A stretch of 64,000 nucleotides of DNA from Candidatus Sulfotelmatobacter sp. (lineage in GTDB: Bacteria; Acidobacteriota; Terriglobia; Terriglobales; Acidobacteriaceae), in assembly GCA_036500765.1 (NCBI GenBank), contig DASYBM010000004.1, positions 1,860,001 through 1,924,000 on the forward strand. Direction: 5' to 3'. Shown here piece after piece: positions 18,072 through 26,910 of the stretch. The position numbers and the translations under genes are program-made. Below the pieces are notes generated by a model, which was given only the letters and a program-made list of their open reading frames with translations, was not told the DNA's origin and did not search any database. Numbering within the stretch: the stretch's first letter is position 1; each line of letters starts with the position of its first letter.

Positions 18072-18653
18072 CTAAACCGGGCCCGCCCCCGTCTCGATGT
18101 GCATTTCAGGAATCGCCGGAACCTTAATCGTCGGCATCCGCGGAACACTCACGTGCACTCGCGGACAAGCCATAGGAGCCACTTTAACGGCGGTCGGAGC
18201 AAACGCCGCCATCCGCATGTGAGCCGCCTGAACGGCGATTCTGGCCTGCATCCTTGCGCGTGAGGCCAGGAACCGGTCGAGATGAGCTTGTTGTCGCGCC
18301 TGTTCGCGAGCAGACATGGCTTCAAAACGGTCGAAGGCTCGCTGGGAGCGGTCGAGACTGTTGTCGGCGATTCTTGTTTTCGTGGCCATGGTCCGGTCAA
18401 TCCGGCTCTGAAGCTGCGCCAGCGCGCCAGACAAACGGCAGGAATCTGTTTCGTTTCGTGCCGCGATCATCTGCGCCTGCGCCACGAGCCGCTCTGCACC
18501 TTCGGAGGCCCGGTCGATCACCATCTCCGCGCGATTCTGGACGCGGTCGGCAAGTTGGTGCGCCCATTCGAGGCCGCCGTCGTGATAACCGGCGTTCAAT
18601 CCTGCGGCTAGCACGCCGGCAACCAACCATCCCCACGCTTGTGTGATTTTCAT
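18072..18653 (-). CDS. Exported coiled-coil protein of unknown function
   Basis: 193 residues. A hydrophobic N-terminus (VAGVLAAGLNAGY) suggests export, followed by long Ala/Gln/Arg/Met-rich helices (about 30-150, e.g. ADRVQNRAEMVIDRASEGAE). The tail is Pro/Val/Met-rich with repeated VPxMP(T/A)-like triplets. I do not recognise a family. It sits between ftsQ and two Tat-exported sugar enzymes, in the same direction as the division cluster. Confidence 0.65.
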   Translation of the reverse strand: MKITQAWGWLVAGVLAAGLNAGYHDGGLEWAHQLADRVQNRAEMVIDRASEGAERLVAQAQMIAARNETDSCRLSGALAQLQSRIDRTMATKTRIADNSLDRSQRAFDRFEAMSAREQARQQAHLDRFLASRARMQARIAVQAAHMRMAAFAPTAVKVAPMACPRVHVSVPRMPTIKVPAIPEMHIETGAGPV

Positions 18654-18754
18654 TGCCGTAACCCCTTATGGCTGAATAGACGAAGCGAGGCGAAATCCGT
18701 TAGCAAAGGTAAGTACGGGCGAAAGAGAATTAAAGTTCCAGGAAAAATGGCGGG

Positions 18755-19609
18755 TCAAACCTGCAGACTGCGCAGGTACGGCACGCTGGCTTTCATAAAA
18801 TCGAGATTCATTTCGACAAAGTAGTTCTTGATGCCGCCGGTTTTGGCCGCGCTGAAAATTCTCTTCCAGTCCAAAGAATCCTGACCGACGGGTGCGACTT
18901 TCTTGGTCGCGGCCGACCAACCTTGCACGTGCATAGAGACGAAACGGCCGGGATATTTATTGAAATATTCGGCGGCGTCGAATCCCTGGGCGATAGTCGA
19001 TACCTGAAATTGGAATTGGACCAGCTTGGGATCGAGCAACTCGAACAGCACGTCATACGTGCGTTTGCCGTCGACGGTTGAGACTTCGAAGTCTTCATTA
19101 TGCAGTCCCTGCTGAATCCCGGCTTTGGCGGCCTGTTCGCCTATTTTGTTGTATTCGTCGGCGGCTTTTTTAACATCGTCCATCGTGGGATTCTTGGGGC
19201 CGCCGAGGCTGGGAACCAGCATCTGGGTGAGGCCGACGTCTTTGGCCCAGGCAATGGCGCGAGCCTGATCCTTCCTGAGTTCGTCGATGCCGAAGTGCGA
19301 ACTGATGCAACTGACTCCGGCCTCGGCCAGAATTTTGCGCAGCTCGGGGCCTTTATATTTGGCGAGTCCGCCGAAGCCGAATTCCTCGTAGCCTACAGGC
19401 GAGCACAGTTCGATCCTCTGAAATCCAGCGGCGGCGAGTTGCTTGATGGTGCCGGGAAAATCTTTGGCGATGGATTCCCGCACGGGCCAGGTCTGGCAAC
19501 CGATGGGCATGCCCAGCGGATTGGCGCCGAGTTTGAGGGCGCTGGAAACAACTGTTGCGGCCGTGCAGGTGGCGGCGGTCTTGAGGAATTCTCGTCGTGT
19601 TGCGGACAT
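18755..19609 (-). CDS. Tat-exported sugar phosphate isomerase/epimerase-like TIM-barrel protein
   Basis: 284 residues. The N-terminus TRREFLKTAATCTAATVV is a twin-arginine signal. A xylose-isomerase-like/AP endonuclease 2 barrel follows, with AAAGFQRIELCSPVGY, SCISSHFGIDEL, GLHNEDFEV (metal-binding HNE region) and FVEMNLDF. Such proteins often pair with Gfo/Idh/MocA oxidoreductases in Acidobacteriota and Verrucomicrobiota for periplasmic sugar conversion, and one lies 160 bases upstream here. Substrate unknown. Confidence 0.85.
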   Translation of the reverse strand: MSATRREFLKTAATCTAATVVSSALKLGANPLGMPIGCQTWPVRESIAKDFPGTIKQLAAAGFQRIELCSPVGYEEFGFGGLAKYKGPELRKILAEAGVSCISSHFGIDELRKDQARAIAWAKDVGLTQMLVPSLGGPKNPTMDDVKKAADEYNKIGEQAAKAGIQQGLHNEDFEVSTVDGKRTYDVLFELLDPKLVQFQFQVSTIAQGFDAAEYFNKYPGRFVSMHVQGWSAATKKVAPVGQDSLDWKRIFSAAKTGGIKNYFVEMNLDFMKASVPYLRSLQV

Positions 19610-19769
19610 GGATTGCTCCTTGATAATTCAGTGCCGTCCCTCACGGGACTCGTTCGTTTTATGCCACTGCCACCCGGCGCTGCCCCGGCCGGCTTCCGGC
19701 TCTAGGCTTCCGGCCCTGGCTTCGAGCGACCGATTGCTGACAGCTGATGGCTGATAGCTGACAGCTTCC

Positions 19770-21335
19770 CTACAACTCCCATCCCTTGCGGCGTTCGGGA
19801 CGGACATACGTTTGCGCTTTGACGGAGTTCACCGCCAGGTTTGCGCGATCCCACGTCAGTGTTTGGCCCATCCGCGACACCACGTTTCCGAGCAGCAGCG
19901 TTTCCGTGACCAGACCCTCGAACTCAAAATTGCCGCCCGGCTTTACTTTGCCGCCTTTGCAGGCATCGAGCCATTCGCGCTCGTTGCCGGGCGAGCGCGG
20001 CAAGGTTTTCGGCGGCTGCTTGTAGGCATCCATTTTCGACTGGGGAATAATTTGCGGATTGCCGCCGTTAAAGGTGCACAGGATTTTACCGCGGTCGCCG
20101 ACGAAGAGCAGCCCCTCCCCCACCTCTCCTTCTTTCTCGTTCTGGAATGGACGATTTTGTTCCAGATCGGCGGGGCGCGCCGGCTTCAGGCCGCCGTCAT
20201 ACCAGGTGAACTTCACGGGCGGCATGTCGCCACGCGCCGGGAAGTTATAGCGCACGATCGAGGCTAGCGGATACGTTTCGTCGTAGCGATCGCTGGAACT
20301 CGATTCAACGCTGGACGGAGCTTCCAGTTTCAGTACGCGAAAAATTGTGTCGAAGCTGTAAGAGCCCATGTCGCCGAGCGCGCCGCAACCGAAATCAGCC
20401 CAGCCGCGCCAGACGAACGGAAGATATGCGTGGTTGAAAGGCCGCTCCTGCGCCGGGCCGAGCCAAAGATCCCAATCCAAACCTTCGGGCACCGGATCAG
20501 TTTCCTTGGGACGCTCTATGCCTTGCGGCCAGAAGGGTCGGCTCGACCAGTTATACACCTCGCGCACCGGGCCGATGGCGCCGTCCCAAATCCATTCGCA
20601 GAGCTGGCGGGTGGATTCGGAGGCCTGGTTGGCGACGGCAATCTGCGTAGCGACGCCGGTCTCGCGGGCAATTTCGGCGACGCGACGCGCCTCGTAGATG
20701 GTGTGCGTCAGCGGCTTCTGGCAGAAAACATGTTTGCCCTTCCTCATGGCCGCGGCAGAAACCACTGCATGCAGATTGTCGGTGGTGCAGACGACAACGG
20801 CGTCCAGATCTTTCTGTTTCTCAAGCAACTCGCGGAAGTCGATGTAGGCCGCGCAGCCGCTGTACTTTCCGGACCGCTGTTTCGAGCCGTAGTAGCCTTC
20901 AACAATTTTCTGGCAAGGCTCACGGCCGGCCACGCCAGTAGTCACCGCCAGCGTATGACTCAACTGAAGGGGCTGATCGGGACTGAGCCAATCCCATCCA
21001 CTATCGACGCCAATCAATTTGCGGACCGACTTGCAGAACTCGTGCGTATCCCACTGCGGATAGTTCGCGCCGGATTTAGTGACGTCGCAGACGGCGACGC
21101 CCTGCACGTCGGGCTCATTGAGAAAATGCAGCATGACACGCAGGCCCTGCGCGCCGACGCCGATGAAAGCGATGTTCACCTTGTCGCTGGGAGGAATAAA
21201 TCCGACGCCACCAAGCACGTGTCGCGGAACGATGGAGAATCCAATCGCCGCGGCGGCCGATTGGCCGAGGAATTCACGGCGCGAAACTGCATCTGCGGAC
21301 AAGCTATGAGACTGAAGCCGATTCTTGATCTTCAA
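19770..21335 (-). CDS. Tat-exported Gfo/Idh/MocA-family oxidoreductase
   Basis: 521 residues. Tat signal SRREFLGQSAAAAIGFSIVP lies near residues 18-37. The NAD-binding Rossmann fold begins KVNIAFIGVGAQGLRV, and the family EKP-type motif appears as KHVFCQKPLTHTIYEARRV. The C-terminal beta-sheet domain includes GWADFGCGALGDMGSYSFDT. Predicted periplasmic dehydrogenase of sugars or cyclitols. Upstream of the sugar isomerase-like gene in the same direction; together they look like a two-gene catabolic unit placed inside the cell wall cluster. Confidence 0.88.
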   Translation of the reverse strand: MKIKNRLQSHSLSADAVSRREFLGQSAAAAIGFSIVPRHVLGGVGFIPPSDKVNIAFIGVGAQGLRVMLHFLNEPDVQGVAVCDVTKSGANYPQWDTHEFCKSVRKLIGVDSGWDWLSPDQPLQLSHTLAVTTGVAGREPCQKIVEGYYGSKQRSGKYSGCAAYIDFRELLEKQKDLDAVVVCTTDNLHAVVSAAAMRKGKHVFCQKPLTHTIYEARRVAEIARETGVATQIAVANQASESTRQLCEWIWDGAIGPVREVYNWSSRPFWPQGIERPKETDPVPEGLDWDLWLGPAQERPFNHAYLPFVWRGWADFGCGALGDMGSYSFDTIFRVLKLEAPSSVESSSSDRYDETYPLASIVRYNFPARGDMPPVKFTWYDGGLKPARPADLEQNRPFQNEKEGEVGEGLLFVGDRGKILCTFNGGNPQIIPQSKMDAYKQPPKTLPRSPGNEREWLDACKGGKVKPGGNFEFEGLVTETLLLGNVVSRMGQTLTWDRANLAVNSVKAQTYVRPERRKGWEL

Positions 21336-21501
21336 TTGTTCCTCCCGAACCGCGGCTCACATCTTACAGCGACTTGGACTTTCCGGCTCCGACACGCGAA
21401 TGATTTTTTCAGATGCTCAACCACGAAGCCCCGCTCCGAAGCCCCACCAAGCGAAAATCGGGGAAATCATAGTCCTGGTGTTACTTCTTGCCGTTCGTAG
21501 T

Positions 21502-22968
21502 TTAGGCTCCTTTTTCTTCGGAGGAAGCTGCGCCATGCCGCGCCGCCTCGCGCTCCTTCAGCTTTTCGACAATCATCGGTCCTAACTGCGAGACACTGCC
21601 TGCACCCAGCGTCAGAATCATGTCCCCGTCTTCGGCGACGTTGGCGGCGGCTTCTACGGCGTCTCCGAAAGAGGCCGCGTACCGTGTGTTCTTCGCGTTT
21701 TTCTCGCGGATGCGCTGCGCCAGCACTTCGCCAGTCACGCCTTCGATCGGCGGCTCGCTCGCGGCGTAGATGTCGAGCACGGAGAGCGAATCGGCGTCGG
21801 CGAAGGCGGTCGTAAATTCCTCAAGCAGGTCGCGCGTCCGAGTATAGCGATGCGGCTGAAAAATAACATGCACCCGCCGAAATCCGCACTGCCGCGCGGC
21901 AGCGAGAGTCGCTTTGATCTCGGTGGGATGGTGGCCGTAATCGTCGATGACGCTCACTCCGGCGGCGCGTCCGCGCAACTGGAAGCGGCGATCGACGCCG
22001 CGGAATTGATCGAGCGCGGAGCGAATGGCTTCGCCGTCGATATCGAGGCCCACGCCCACCGCAATGGCCGCGGTCGCGTTGAGAACGTTATGCACCCCGG
22101 GCACGTGTAGCGTGAACTCGCCGAGATCATTGGTTCGGTAGGTCACGCGAAAAAGATTCTGTGGGCGCCCCATTTCTCCCGCGTCCTTTGCGGCAGAAAG
22201 CCTGCCCTGAGCTTGTCGAAGGGTGGGGATTTTGATCAGGAAATCCGACCCGCGCTTGGTTCCATACGTCACCGTGCGCCGCTGGACGTCCGGCAACAGA
22301 CGCCGCAGCAGCGGATCGTCGTTGCAGGCCACGATCATCCCGTAGAAGGGTACGCGATCCATGAAGTCGAGAAATGTTTTTTTCACGTCGCGCATGTTGC
22401 GGTAGGTGTCCATGTGCTCGCGGTCGATGTTGGTAACCACCGAAAGTATGGGACTCAACTTGAGAAAGGACCGATCGCTTTCATCGGCCTCGGCGACGAG
22501 ATATTGAGATTTTCCCAACCGCGCGTTCGATCCCATGGCATCGACACGGCCGCCGACTACGACGGTCGGGTCGAGCCCGCCTGCGGCCAACACTGCGGCG
22601 ACCATCGAAGTGGTGGTCGTCTTGCCGTGCATGCCGGCAATGGCAATGCCGTATTTCAGCCGCATCAGCTCGGCGAGCATCTCTGCGCGTTGAATGACCG
22701 GAATGTGCAGCTTGTGGGCTTCAGTGACTTCAGGATTTTCCGCAGCGATGGCAGAACTGGTAACGACCACTTCGGCGCCAGCGATATTTTCCGCGCGATG
22801 TCCCTCAAAGACTGTCGCGCCCAGGCTGGCCAGCCGTTGCGCCACCGTGGAACTCTTCAGATCTGAGCCGGAGACTTTGTACCCGAGATTCAGCAGCACC
22901 TCGGCAATGCCGCTCATGCCGATTCCGCCAATGCCGACGAAATGAATGCGCTGAATTTTGGCAAACAT
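21502..22968 (-). CDS. murC: UDP-N-acetylmuramate--L-alanine ligase MurC, with an in-frame repeat insertion
   Basis: Adds L-Ala to UDP-MurNAc. 488 residues with HFVGIGGIGMSGIAEVL at 9-25, ATP-binding GMHGKTTTT near 115, ADESDRSFL near 160 and the C-terminal domain with IDDYGHHPTEI and FQPHRYTRT. Residues about 246-270 (PTLRQAQGRLSAAKDAGEM and following) have no counterpart in the family and are encoded by two dispersed DNA repeats. They fall in the beta-rich loop before LHVPGVHNVLNA, where an extension may be tolerated. The gene starts 84 bases after murG. Confidence 0.95.
   Translation of the reverse strand: MFAKIQRIHFVGIGGIGMSGIAEVLLNLGYKVSGSDLKSSTVAQRLASLGATVFEGHRAENIAGAEVVVTSSAIAAENPEVTEAHKLHIPVIQRAEMLAELMRLKYGIAIAGMHGKTTTTSMVAAVLAAGGLDPTVVVGGRVDAMGSNARLGKSQYLVAEADESDRSFLKLSPILSVVTNIDREHMDTYRNMRDVKKTFLDFMDRVPFYGMIVACNDDPLLRRLLPDVQRRTVTYGTKRGSDFLIKIPTLRQAQGRLSAAKDAGEMGRPQNLFRVTYRTNDLGEFTLHVPGVHNVLNATAAIAVGVGLDIDGEAIRSALDQFRGVDRRFQLRGRAAGVSVIDDYGHHPTEIKATLAAARQCGFRRVHVIFQPHRYTRTRDLLEEFTTAFADADSLSVLDIYAASEPPIEGVTGEVLAQRIREKNAKNTRYAASFGDAVEAAANVAEDGDMILTLGAGSVSQLGPMIVEKLKEREAARHGAASSEEKGA
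22163..22228. repeat. Composite dispersed repeat inserted in frame in murC
   Basis: Positions 22163-22178 are the exact complement of GAGAAATGGGGCGCCC, found again at 63484-63499 behind hfq. Positions 22200-22222 are the exact complement of the 23 bases at 45904-45926, an intergenic repeat with the TTCGACAAGCTCAGGG core. Both families are thus joined inside murC. Confidence 0.85.
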
Positions 22969-22985
22969 ACAAGGCTAAATTCTTA

Positions 22986-23064
22986 GCCACGGATTTACGC
23001 GGATTCACACGGATCAAAAAACAAAGGAAAGAAATATCCGTGAAAATCCGTGTTAAACCGTGGC
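22986..23064. repeat. Long inverted repeat between murG and murC, overlapping the murG stop
   Basis: The left arm GCCACGGATTTACGCGGATT continues to 23014 and pairs imperfectly with 23035-23064. The right arm supplies the last codons and the TAA stop of murG. A second copy of the family lies at 28728-28811. Confidence 0.85.
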
Positions 23065-24147
23065 CGGGTCTTCAATTCCGGCCAACCGCGCGGCCATTGC
23101 TGCGATGTCACGTGCCGCGTTGGGATGCGATAACTCCCGCGCGGCCTGGCTCATTTTCCGCAGGCGTGCCGCATCTTGTAACAATGCGGCAATCGTCTCC
23201 GCCAGCCAGACTCCCTCCAGCTTCGACTCCTCGACCACGACGGCCGCTCCGTGACGCGCCAGCGCTTCGGCATTGACGCGTTGATGATCGTCGGCCGCGC
23301 GTGGGAACGGAACGAAGACTGCCGGCTTGCGGGCCGCAGCAATTTCTGCGACCGTGCTCGCACCCGAGCGGCAGACCACGAGGTCGGCGCGGGCAAACGC
23401 TGCCGGCATGTCTTCGATGAACTTGAAAACTTCAAACGTGAAGATCGGGGCGGACTCGCCCAAGCGCTCGTACGCCGCCAGCGCGTCATTATAATCACGT
23501 TCGCCGGTCTGGTGAATGATGTGAATGCCCGGCGCCTCGCGCTGCAAAACCGGCAGGCAGCGCATCATGGCGTCATTAATGGCGTGGGCGCCCTGGCTGC
23601 CGCCGAACACCAGCAGGGTGGGAGCGCCAACGCGTTTAGGTACGATCTCGAAAAATGCCTGCCGCACCGGCACGCCCGTCACTTCGGCGTGACGAAAATA
23701 TTCGGCCGTCTCCTCGAAATGCACCGCTGCCCCTGAAACGAATCGCGCGACCATACGATTGGCGAATCCCGGTACAACGTTAGGCTCGAAGGCGAGCGTC
23801 GGGATGTGTTTGATGATCGCGGCCAGCATGGCCGGACCGGAAGCGTATCCGCCGACGCCGATCACCACGTCTGGGGCGAATTCGTTGAGCATACGGGATG
23901 CATCCCAGAGTGCGCGGGGTAGGTCGAAAGCTGTTTTCAGGCGCGTGGTAAGGCTGACATTTTTCAACGCGCCGACGCGCACTAATTGCAGAGAAAATCC
24001 CGCCGCGGGGACGAGCCGGTTCTCGATGCCGCGCGCCGTTCCAATGAATAGCACTTCGGCGTCGTAACTTTTCTTGAGTTGATTGGCGATGGCCAGCGCG
24101 GGGATGACGTGACCTCCCGTGCCGCCGCCCGCCAGGATTGCCCGCAT
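23053..24147 (-). CDS. murG: UDP-GlcNAc:lipid I N-acetylglucosaminyltransferase MurG
   Basis: Makes lipid II at the inner face of the membrane. 364 residues from the ATG at 24147, which begins [20 protein letters not shown]; an in-frame ATG six codons upstream is also open. The glycine-rich loop GGGTGGH is at 8-14, and the donor-site motifs include [19 protein letters not shown] and [23 protein letters not shown] (GT-B family). The C-terminal codons come from an inverted repeat. Upstream lies a divergent toxin-antitoxin pair, so murG is separated from ftsW and may need its own promoter. Confidence 0.95.
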   Translation of the reverse strand: MRAILAGGGTGGHVIPALAIANQLKKSYDAEVLFIGTARGIENRLVPAAGFSLQLVRVGALKNVSLTTRLKTAFDLPRALWDASRMLNEFAPDVVIGVGGYASGPAMLAAIIKHIPTLAFEPNVVPGFANRMVARFVSGAAVHFEETAEYFRHAEVTGVPVRQAFFEIVPKRVGAPTLLVFGGSQGAHAINDAMMRCLPVLQREAPGIHIIHQTGERDYNDALAAYERLGESAPIFTFEVFKFIEDMPAAFARADLVVCRSGASTVAEIAAARKPAVFVPFPRAADDHQRVNAEALARHGAAVVVEESKLEGVWLAETIAALLQDAARLRKMSQAARELSHPNAARDIAAMAARLAGIEDPATV

Positions 24148-24192
24148 GTGGTGAATATAAACCATCCTTTTTCAACTATCTACGCAATATCA

Positions 24193-24229
24193 TGATGTAT
24201 CTTGATTTATCAATAGAAAGCAATATAAT
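24193..24229 (+). promoter_or_regulatory. Promoter and direct-repeat operator of the RHH/Doc pair
   Basis: TTGATT (24202-24207) and a perfect TATAAT (24224-24229) are spaced by 16 bases. The -35 overlaps two adjacent 10-bp direct repeats, TGATGTATCT (24193-24202) and TGATTTATCA (24203-24212). One-turn spacing suits a ribbon-helix-helix repressor, so autoregulation is likely. Confidence 0.6.
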
Positions 24230-24252
24230 AAACGGAGAGAATCTAACAGATC

Positions 24253-24483
24253 ATGACCGCAACCAAGAAGTTCACCCCCGAGATTGACGCCACCCTCTAC
24301 AAAGAATTGGTCGATACGGCCGACCGCAACGGGCAGACCAAGCGCCACGTGCTGGAGCAGGCATTACGCTTCTACCTTCATAACGTCGTACCATCGCAGC
24401 ATCTCGTGCGTCGCGAAGTCATGGACGCCTTCGAAGAGTCGGTCGCTCGCAACCGCGAATTGCTGGAGCGGCTGGCCAAATAA
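24253..24483 (+). CDS. Ribbon-helix-helix antitoxin-like protein
   Basis: 76 residues. KKFTPEIDATLYKELVDTAD, then GQTKRHVLEQALRFYLHNV, fits the beta-strand/helix/helix of a short RHH DNA-binding domain (about 5-45). A charged C-terminal helix (FEESVARNRELLERLAK) is suited to toxin binding. One base separates its stop from the start codon of the Doc-like toxin. Most Doc toxins pair with Phd-fold antitoxins; an RHH partner is a known but less common variation. Confidence 0.75.
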   Translation: MTATKKFTPEIDATLYKELVDTADRNGQTKRHVLEQALRFYLHNVVPSQHLVRREVMDAFEESVARNRELLERLAK

Positions 24484-24484
24484 G

Positions 24485-24865
24485 ATGCCTGAGTACCTGA
24501 CGGTAGCTGAAGTCTACCGCATGCAGCATCGGCTGATTGAGCTGTTTGGTGGGCTTCATGGCGTTCGCGATGCGGGGGCCATCGAGGCGGCGGTATTTCG
24601 TCCACAGACGGGCTACTACGATTCCATTGAGGAAGAGGCTGCCGCCTTGATGGAATCCCTAGGCATGAATCATGGCTTTATCGACGGCAACAAGCGCATC
24701 GCATTCACCGCTGCCGACGTTTTTCTTCGCCGCAACGGTTTATATCTGGAAGTAACCGCCGCGGAGGGACACTCCTTTATCGAGGGTTCGCTGGAACGTC
24801 GGGAGTTTCGGTTCGGCAAAATTCTGGACTGGATTCGGGGACACGTAAGGCGCATAGAAGCTTAG
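24485..24865 (+). CDS. Doc/Fic-type death-on-curing toxin
   Basis: 126 residues from the ATG at 24485. The Fic/Doc core is complete: H63-G-F-I-D-G-N-K-R71 matches HxFx(D/N)(A/G)NKR, followed by FTAADVFLRRNGL. Doc kinases inactivate EF-Tu by phosphorylation. The D-G in place of the D/E-A/G seen in AMPylating Fic proteins fits Doc. Forms a unit with the RHH antitoxin and points opposite to murG and ftsW. Its 3' end overlaps the convergent membrane-protein gene by four bases. Confidence 0.85.
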   Translation: MPEYLTVAEVYRMQHRLIELFGGLHGVRDAGAIEAAVFRPQTGYYDSIEEEAAALMESLGMNHGFIDGNKRIAFTAADVFLRRNGLYLEVTAAEGHSFIEGSLERREFRFGKILDWIRGHVRRIEA

Positions 24866-25344
24866 GTACTCGCCTTCTTCTTAGTAAGAGCTAGCGCAAC
24901 TGCGCCCACCACGGCATATGTGGTCAGGCATACGAACGGATATCCGAAGAAGAGCATATAGAGACACTCGCTGGCGCCGCAACCAGGCCGAAGTCCGAAC
25001 AACTGTGACAGTACGTAGTCGGTGCGAGTCTGATGCGACCAGGTTGGGCTCCATCCTAGATACAGTTCCTGGCCGCCGGCAAATAGGGCCAATAGCCCGA
25101 AGACGCTGACCCAAGGTGCCGAGCCGCGAAACCATCTTGGCGCTGCAAACGCAGCTGCCAGCGCACTCGCCGTGCTCCCCAGAACGAGCTCGGTATTCCT
25201 TGCCTCGCCAAAGGAAATTGCGGTAATGATAAGGGTAATTGCTACTGTGAGAACAAAACTGGCAAATAAACAAAAGGCCAGGTGAAACCCGGTGCCCGCA
25301 ACGATCCTCAGAATCCGTCCCGCCGAAGAGCCAGGGCCAGTCAT
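24862..25344 (-). CDS. Hypothetical multi-pass membrane protein
   Basis: 160 residues from the ATG at 25344. The longer frame to 25437 would run into ftsW and is less likely. Four or five hydrophobic helices are visible (e.g. FHLAFCLFASFVLTVAITLI, VSVFGLLALFAGGQELYL, YPFVCLTTYAVVGAVALALT). A GCGASECLY motif supplies two close cysteines in a loop. No family recognised. It lies between ftsW and the Doc toxin gene, with which it converges. Confidence 0.6.
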   Translation of the reverse strand: MTGPGSSAGRILRIVAGTGFHLAFCLFASFVLTVAITLIITAISFGEARNTELVLGSTASALAAAFAAPRWFRGSAPWVSVFGLLALFAGGQELYLGWSPTWSHQTRTDYVLSQLFGLRPGCGASECLYMLFFGYPFVCLTTYAVVGAVALALTKKKAST

Positions 25345-25394
25345 GGCAGGTGGAAAGTATACTAGACCGGATCGAAAGAGGGCTCCGGCGGGCT

Positions 25395-26486
25395 CTATTC
25401 TGCCTGCTTCGTGATATTCAGCAACACGCCCACGCACGCCAATGTCACGAACAGCGACGATCCTCCATACGAGACCAGCGGCAGCGGGATGCCCTTGGTT
25501 GGCATCAGGCCGAGGACCACGCTGATGTTGATGAAGGCTTGCAGCACGACCATACTGGTGATGCCGACGGCGAGGTAGCGGCCGAAAAGGTCTTCAGTGC
25601 GCCAGGAAGCGCGCATGCCCCGCCAGAGAAATATGGCGAACAGTGTGACCACGAACAGCGCCCCGACCAGGCCCAGTTCCTCGGCGGTGACGGCGAAAAT
25701 AAAATCGGTGTGCGGCTCTGGGAGATAGAAGAGCTTCTGTTTGCCCTCCATCAGACCAGTGCCGGTCACGCCACCGGTGCCCACGGCGATGAGCGACTGA
25801 ATAATGTGGAAGCCGGTCTTCTGGCTATCGGCGTAGGGGTTCAGAAACGCCAGGATGCGGGCGCGCCGGAAAGCGACGTGAAAAATCAGAAAATACAGCG
25901 GCAGCAGCGACGCACCAAATGCATAAGCGAAGTAGCGCAGGCGCATTCCAGCGACATACAAAATGCAAGCCGCGATTCCGGCGCAAGCGATCGCGGTGCC
26001 GAGATCGGGCTGCAGTACGATCAGCCCGAGACACACGAGCACCGGCGTGGCCGCGGGCAGCAGCGTGTTCCGCACATCGTCGATAGTCTTGGCGCGGCTC
26101 TCGAGAAAATAGGCGAGGAACAGAATCAGAACGGGCTTGGCCAGCTCCGATGGCTGAAAGGAAAAGCCGCCGGCGTGGATCCAGCGATGGGTGTTGTGAG
26201 AGCGATCGAGGAAGAAGACAGAAATCAGCAGCAGCGTCGTGAATCCCATCAGCGAAAAGACCAGCGCGGGATGCTTATAGCGGCGATAGTCCACGCGCAT
26301 GGTGACGACCATGGCGGCGAGTCCCGCGACCGCCCAGATCAACTGCTTCGATAGAAATGCATACTCCGAGCCAAAACGCTCGCGCGCCATCACTGCCGAC
26401 GCCGAGAACACCATCACCAGCCCGACAAAAACCAGCAGCATGGTTACGGTAAACAACCAGCGATCGACAGAAACGCGTTTGGCCAT
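25395..26486 (-). CDS. ftsW: Lipid II polymerase FtsW (SEDS family)
   Basis: Septal peptidoglycan glycosyltransferase. 363 residues, about ten TM helices. SEDS motifs visible are FQPSELAKPVLILFLAYFL, QPDLGTA, the catalytic-loop region PEPHTDFIFAVTAEELG, and PTKGIPLPLVSYGGSS near the C-terminus. The position between murD and murG in the dcw cluster supports FtsW rather than RodA. A ParDE-like module separates it from murD. Confidence 0.94.
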   Translation of the reverse strand: MAKRVSVDRWLFTVTMLLVFVGLVMVFSASAVMARERFGSEYAFLSKQLIWAVAGLAAMVVTMRVDYRRYKHPALVFSLMGFTTLLLISVFFLDRSHNTHRWIHAGGFSFQPSELAKPVLILFLAYFLESRAKTIDDVRNTLLPAATPVLVCLGLIVLQPDLGTAIACAGIAACILYVAGMRLRYFAYAFGASLLPLYFLIFHVAFRRARILAFLNPYADSQKTGFHIIQSLIAVGTGGVTGTGLMEGKQKLFYLPEPHTDFIFAVTAEELGLVGALFVVTLFAIFLWRGMRASWRTEDLFGRYLAVGITSMVVLQAFINISVVLGLMPTKGIPLPLVSYGGSSLFVTLACVGVLLNITKQAE

Positions 26487-26610
26487 GGTTAATTCCGCCG
26501 AAGTTTATTTCAGCGAGAATTCATTTCACCACGGAGACGCGAAGGCACGGAGAAGAATTGTTGATGGTTGAATTTTGACTGTTGATTGTTTTGGTACGGG
26601 GTAAGCCTCC

Positions 26611-26910
26611 TTAGCTTTCTAGCAGTGTCTTGATATCGCGACGACCGTGCAGCACATGGAGAATCACAACGTCCAGGTTCTCGATGCGATAAATGACGAC
26701 ATAGCCGCCGACCGACAGACTTCGCAGTCCGGGGCGAAGATCATGGTCGCGATGACGGCCAAGTTGAGGATGCTTGGATAGCAAAAAGAAGTGTTCGGTT
26801 ATCGACGCGACCAGACGCTCGGCGATATCTATGCTGCCACTCTCTTGAGCGATGTAAACCCAAATGTCGTCAAGCTCCGCTTCGATCTGCGGGCCGTATC
26901 GGATCGCCAT
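26611..26910 (-). CDS. ParE/RelE-family toxin
   Basis: 99 residues of the RelE/ParE fold. An N-terminal helical pair (IEAELDDIWVYIAQESGSID) is followed by the conserved LRPGLRSLSVGGYVVIYRIE strand pair and terminal VILHVLHGRRDIKTLL. ParE toxins poison gyrase; the HGRRD ending is typical of ParE. The start codon shares one base with the antitoxin stop (TGATG). Confidence 0.85.
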   Translation of the reverse strand: MAIRYGPQIEAELDDIWVYIAQESGSIDIAERLVASITEHFFLLSKHPQLGRHRDHDLRPGLRSLSVGGYVVIYRIENLDVVILHVLHGRRDIKTLLES

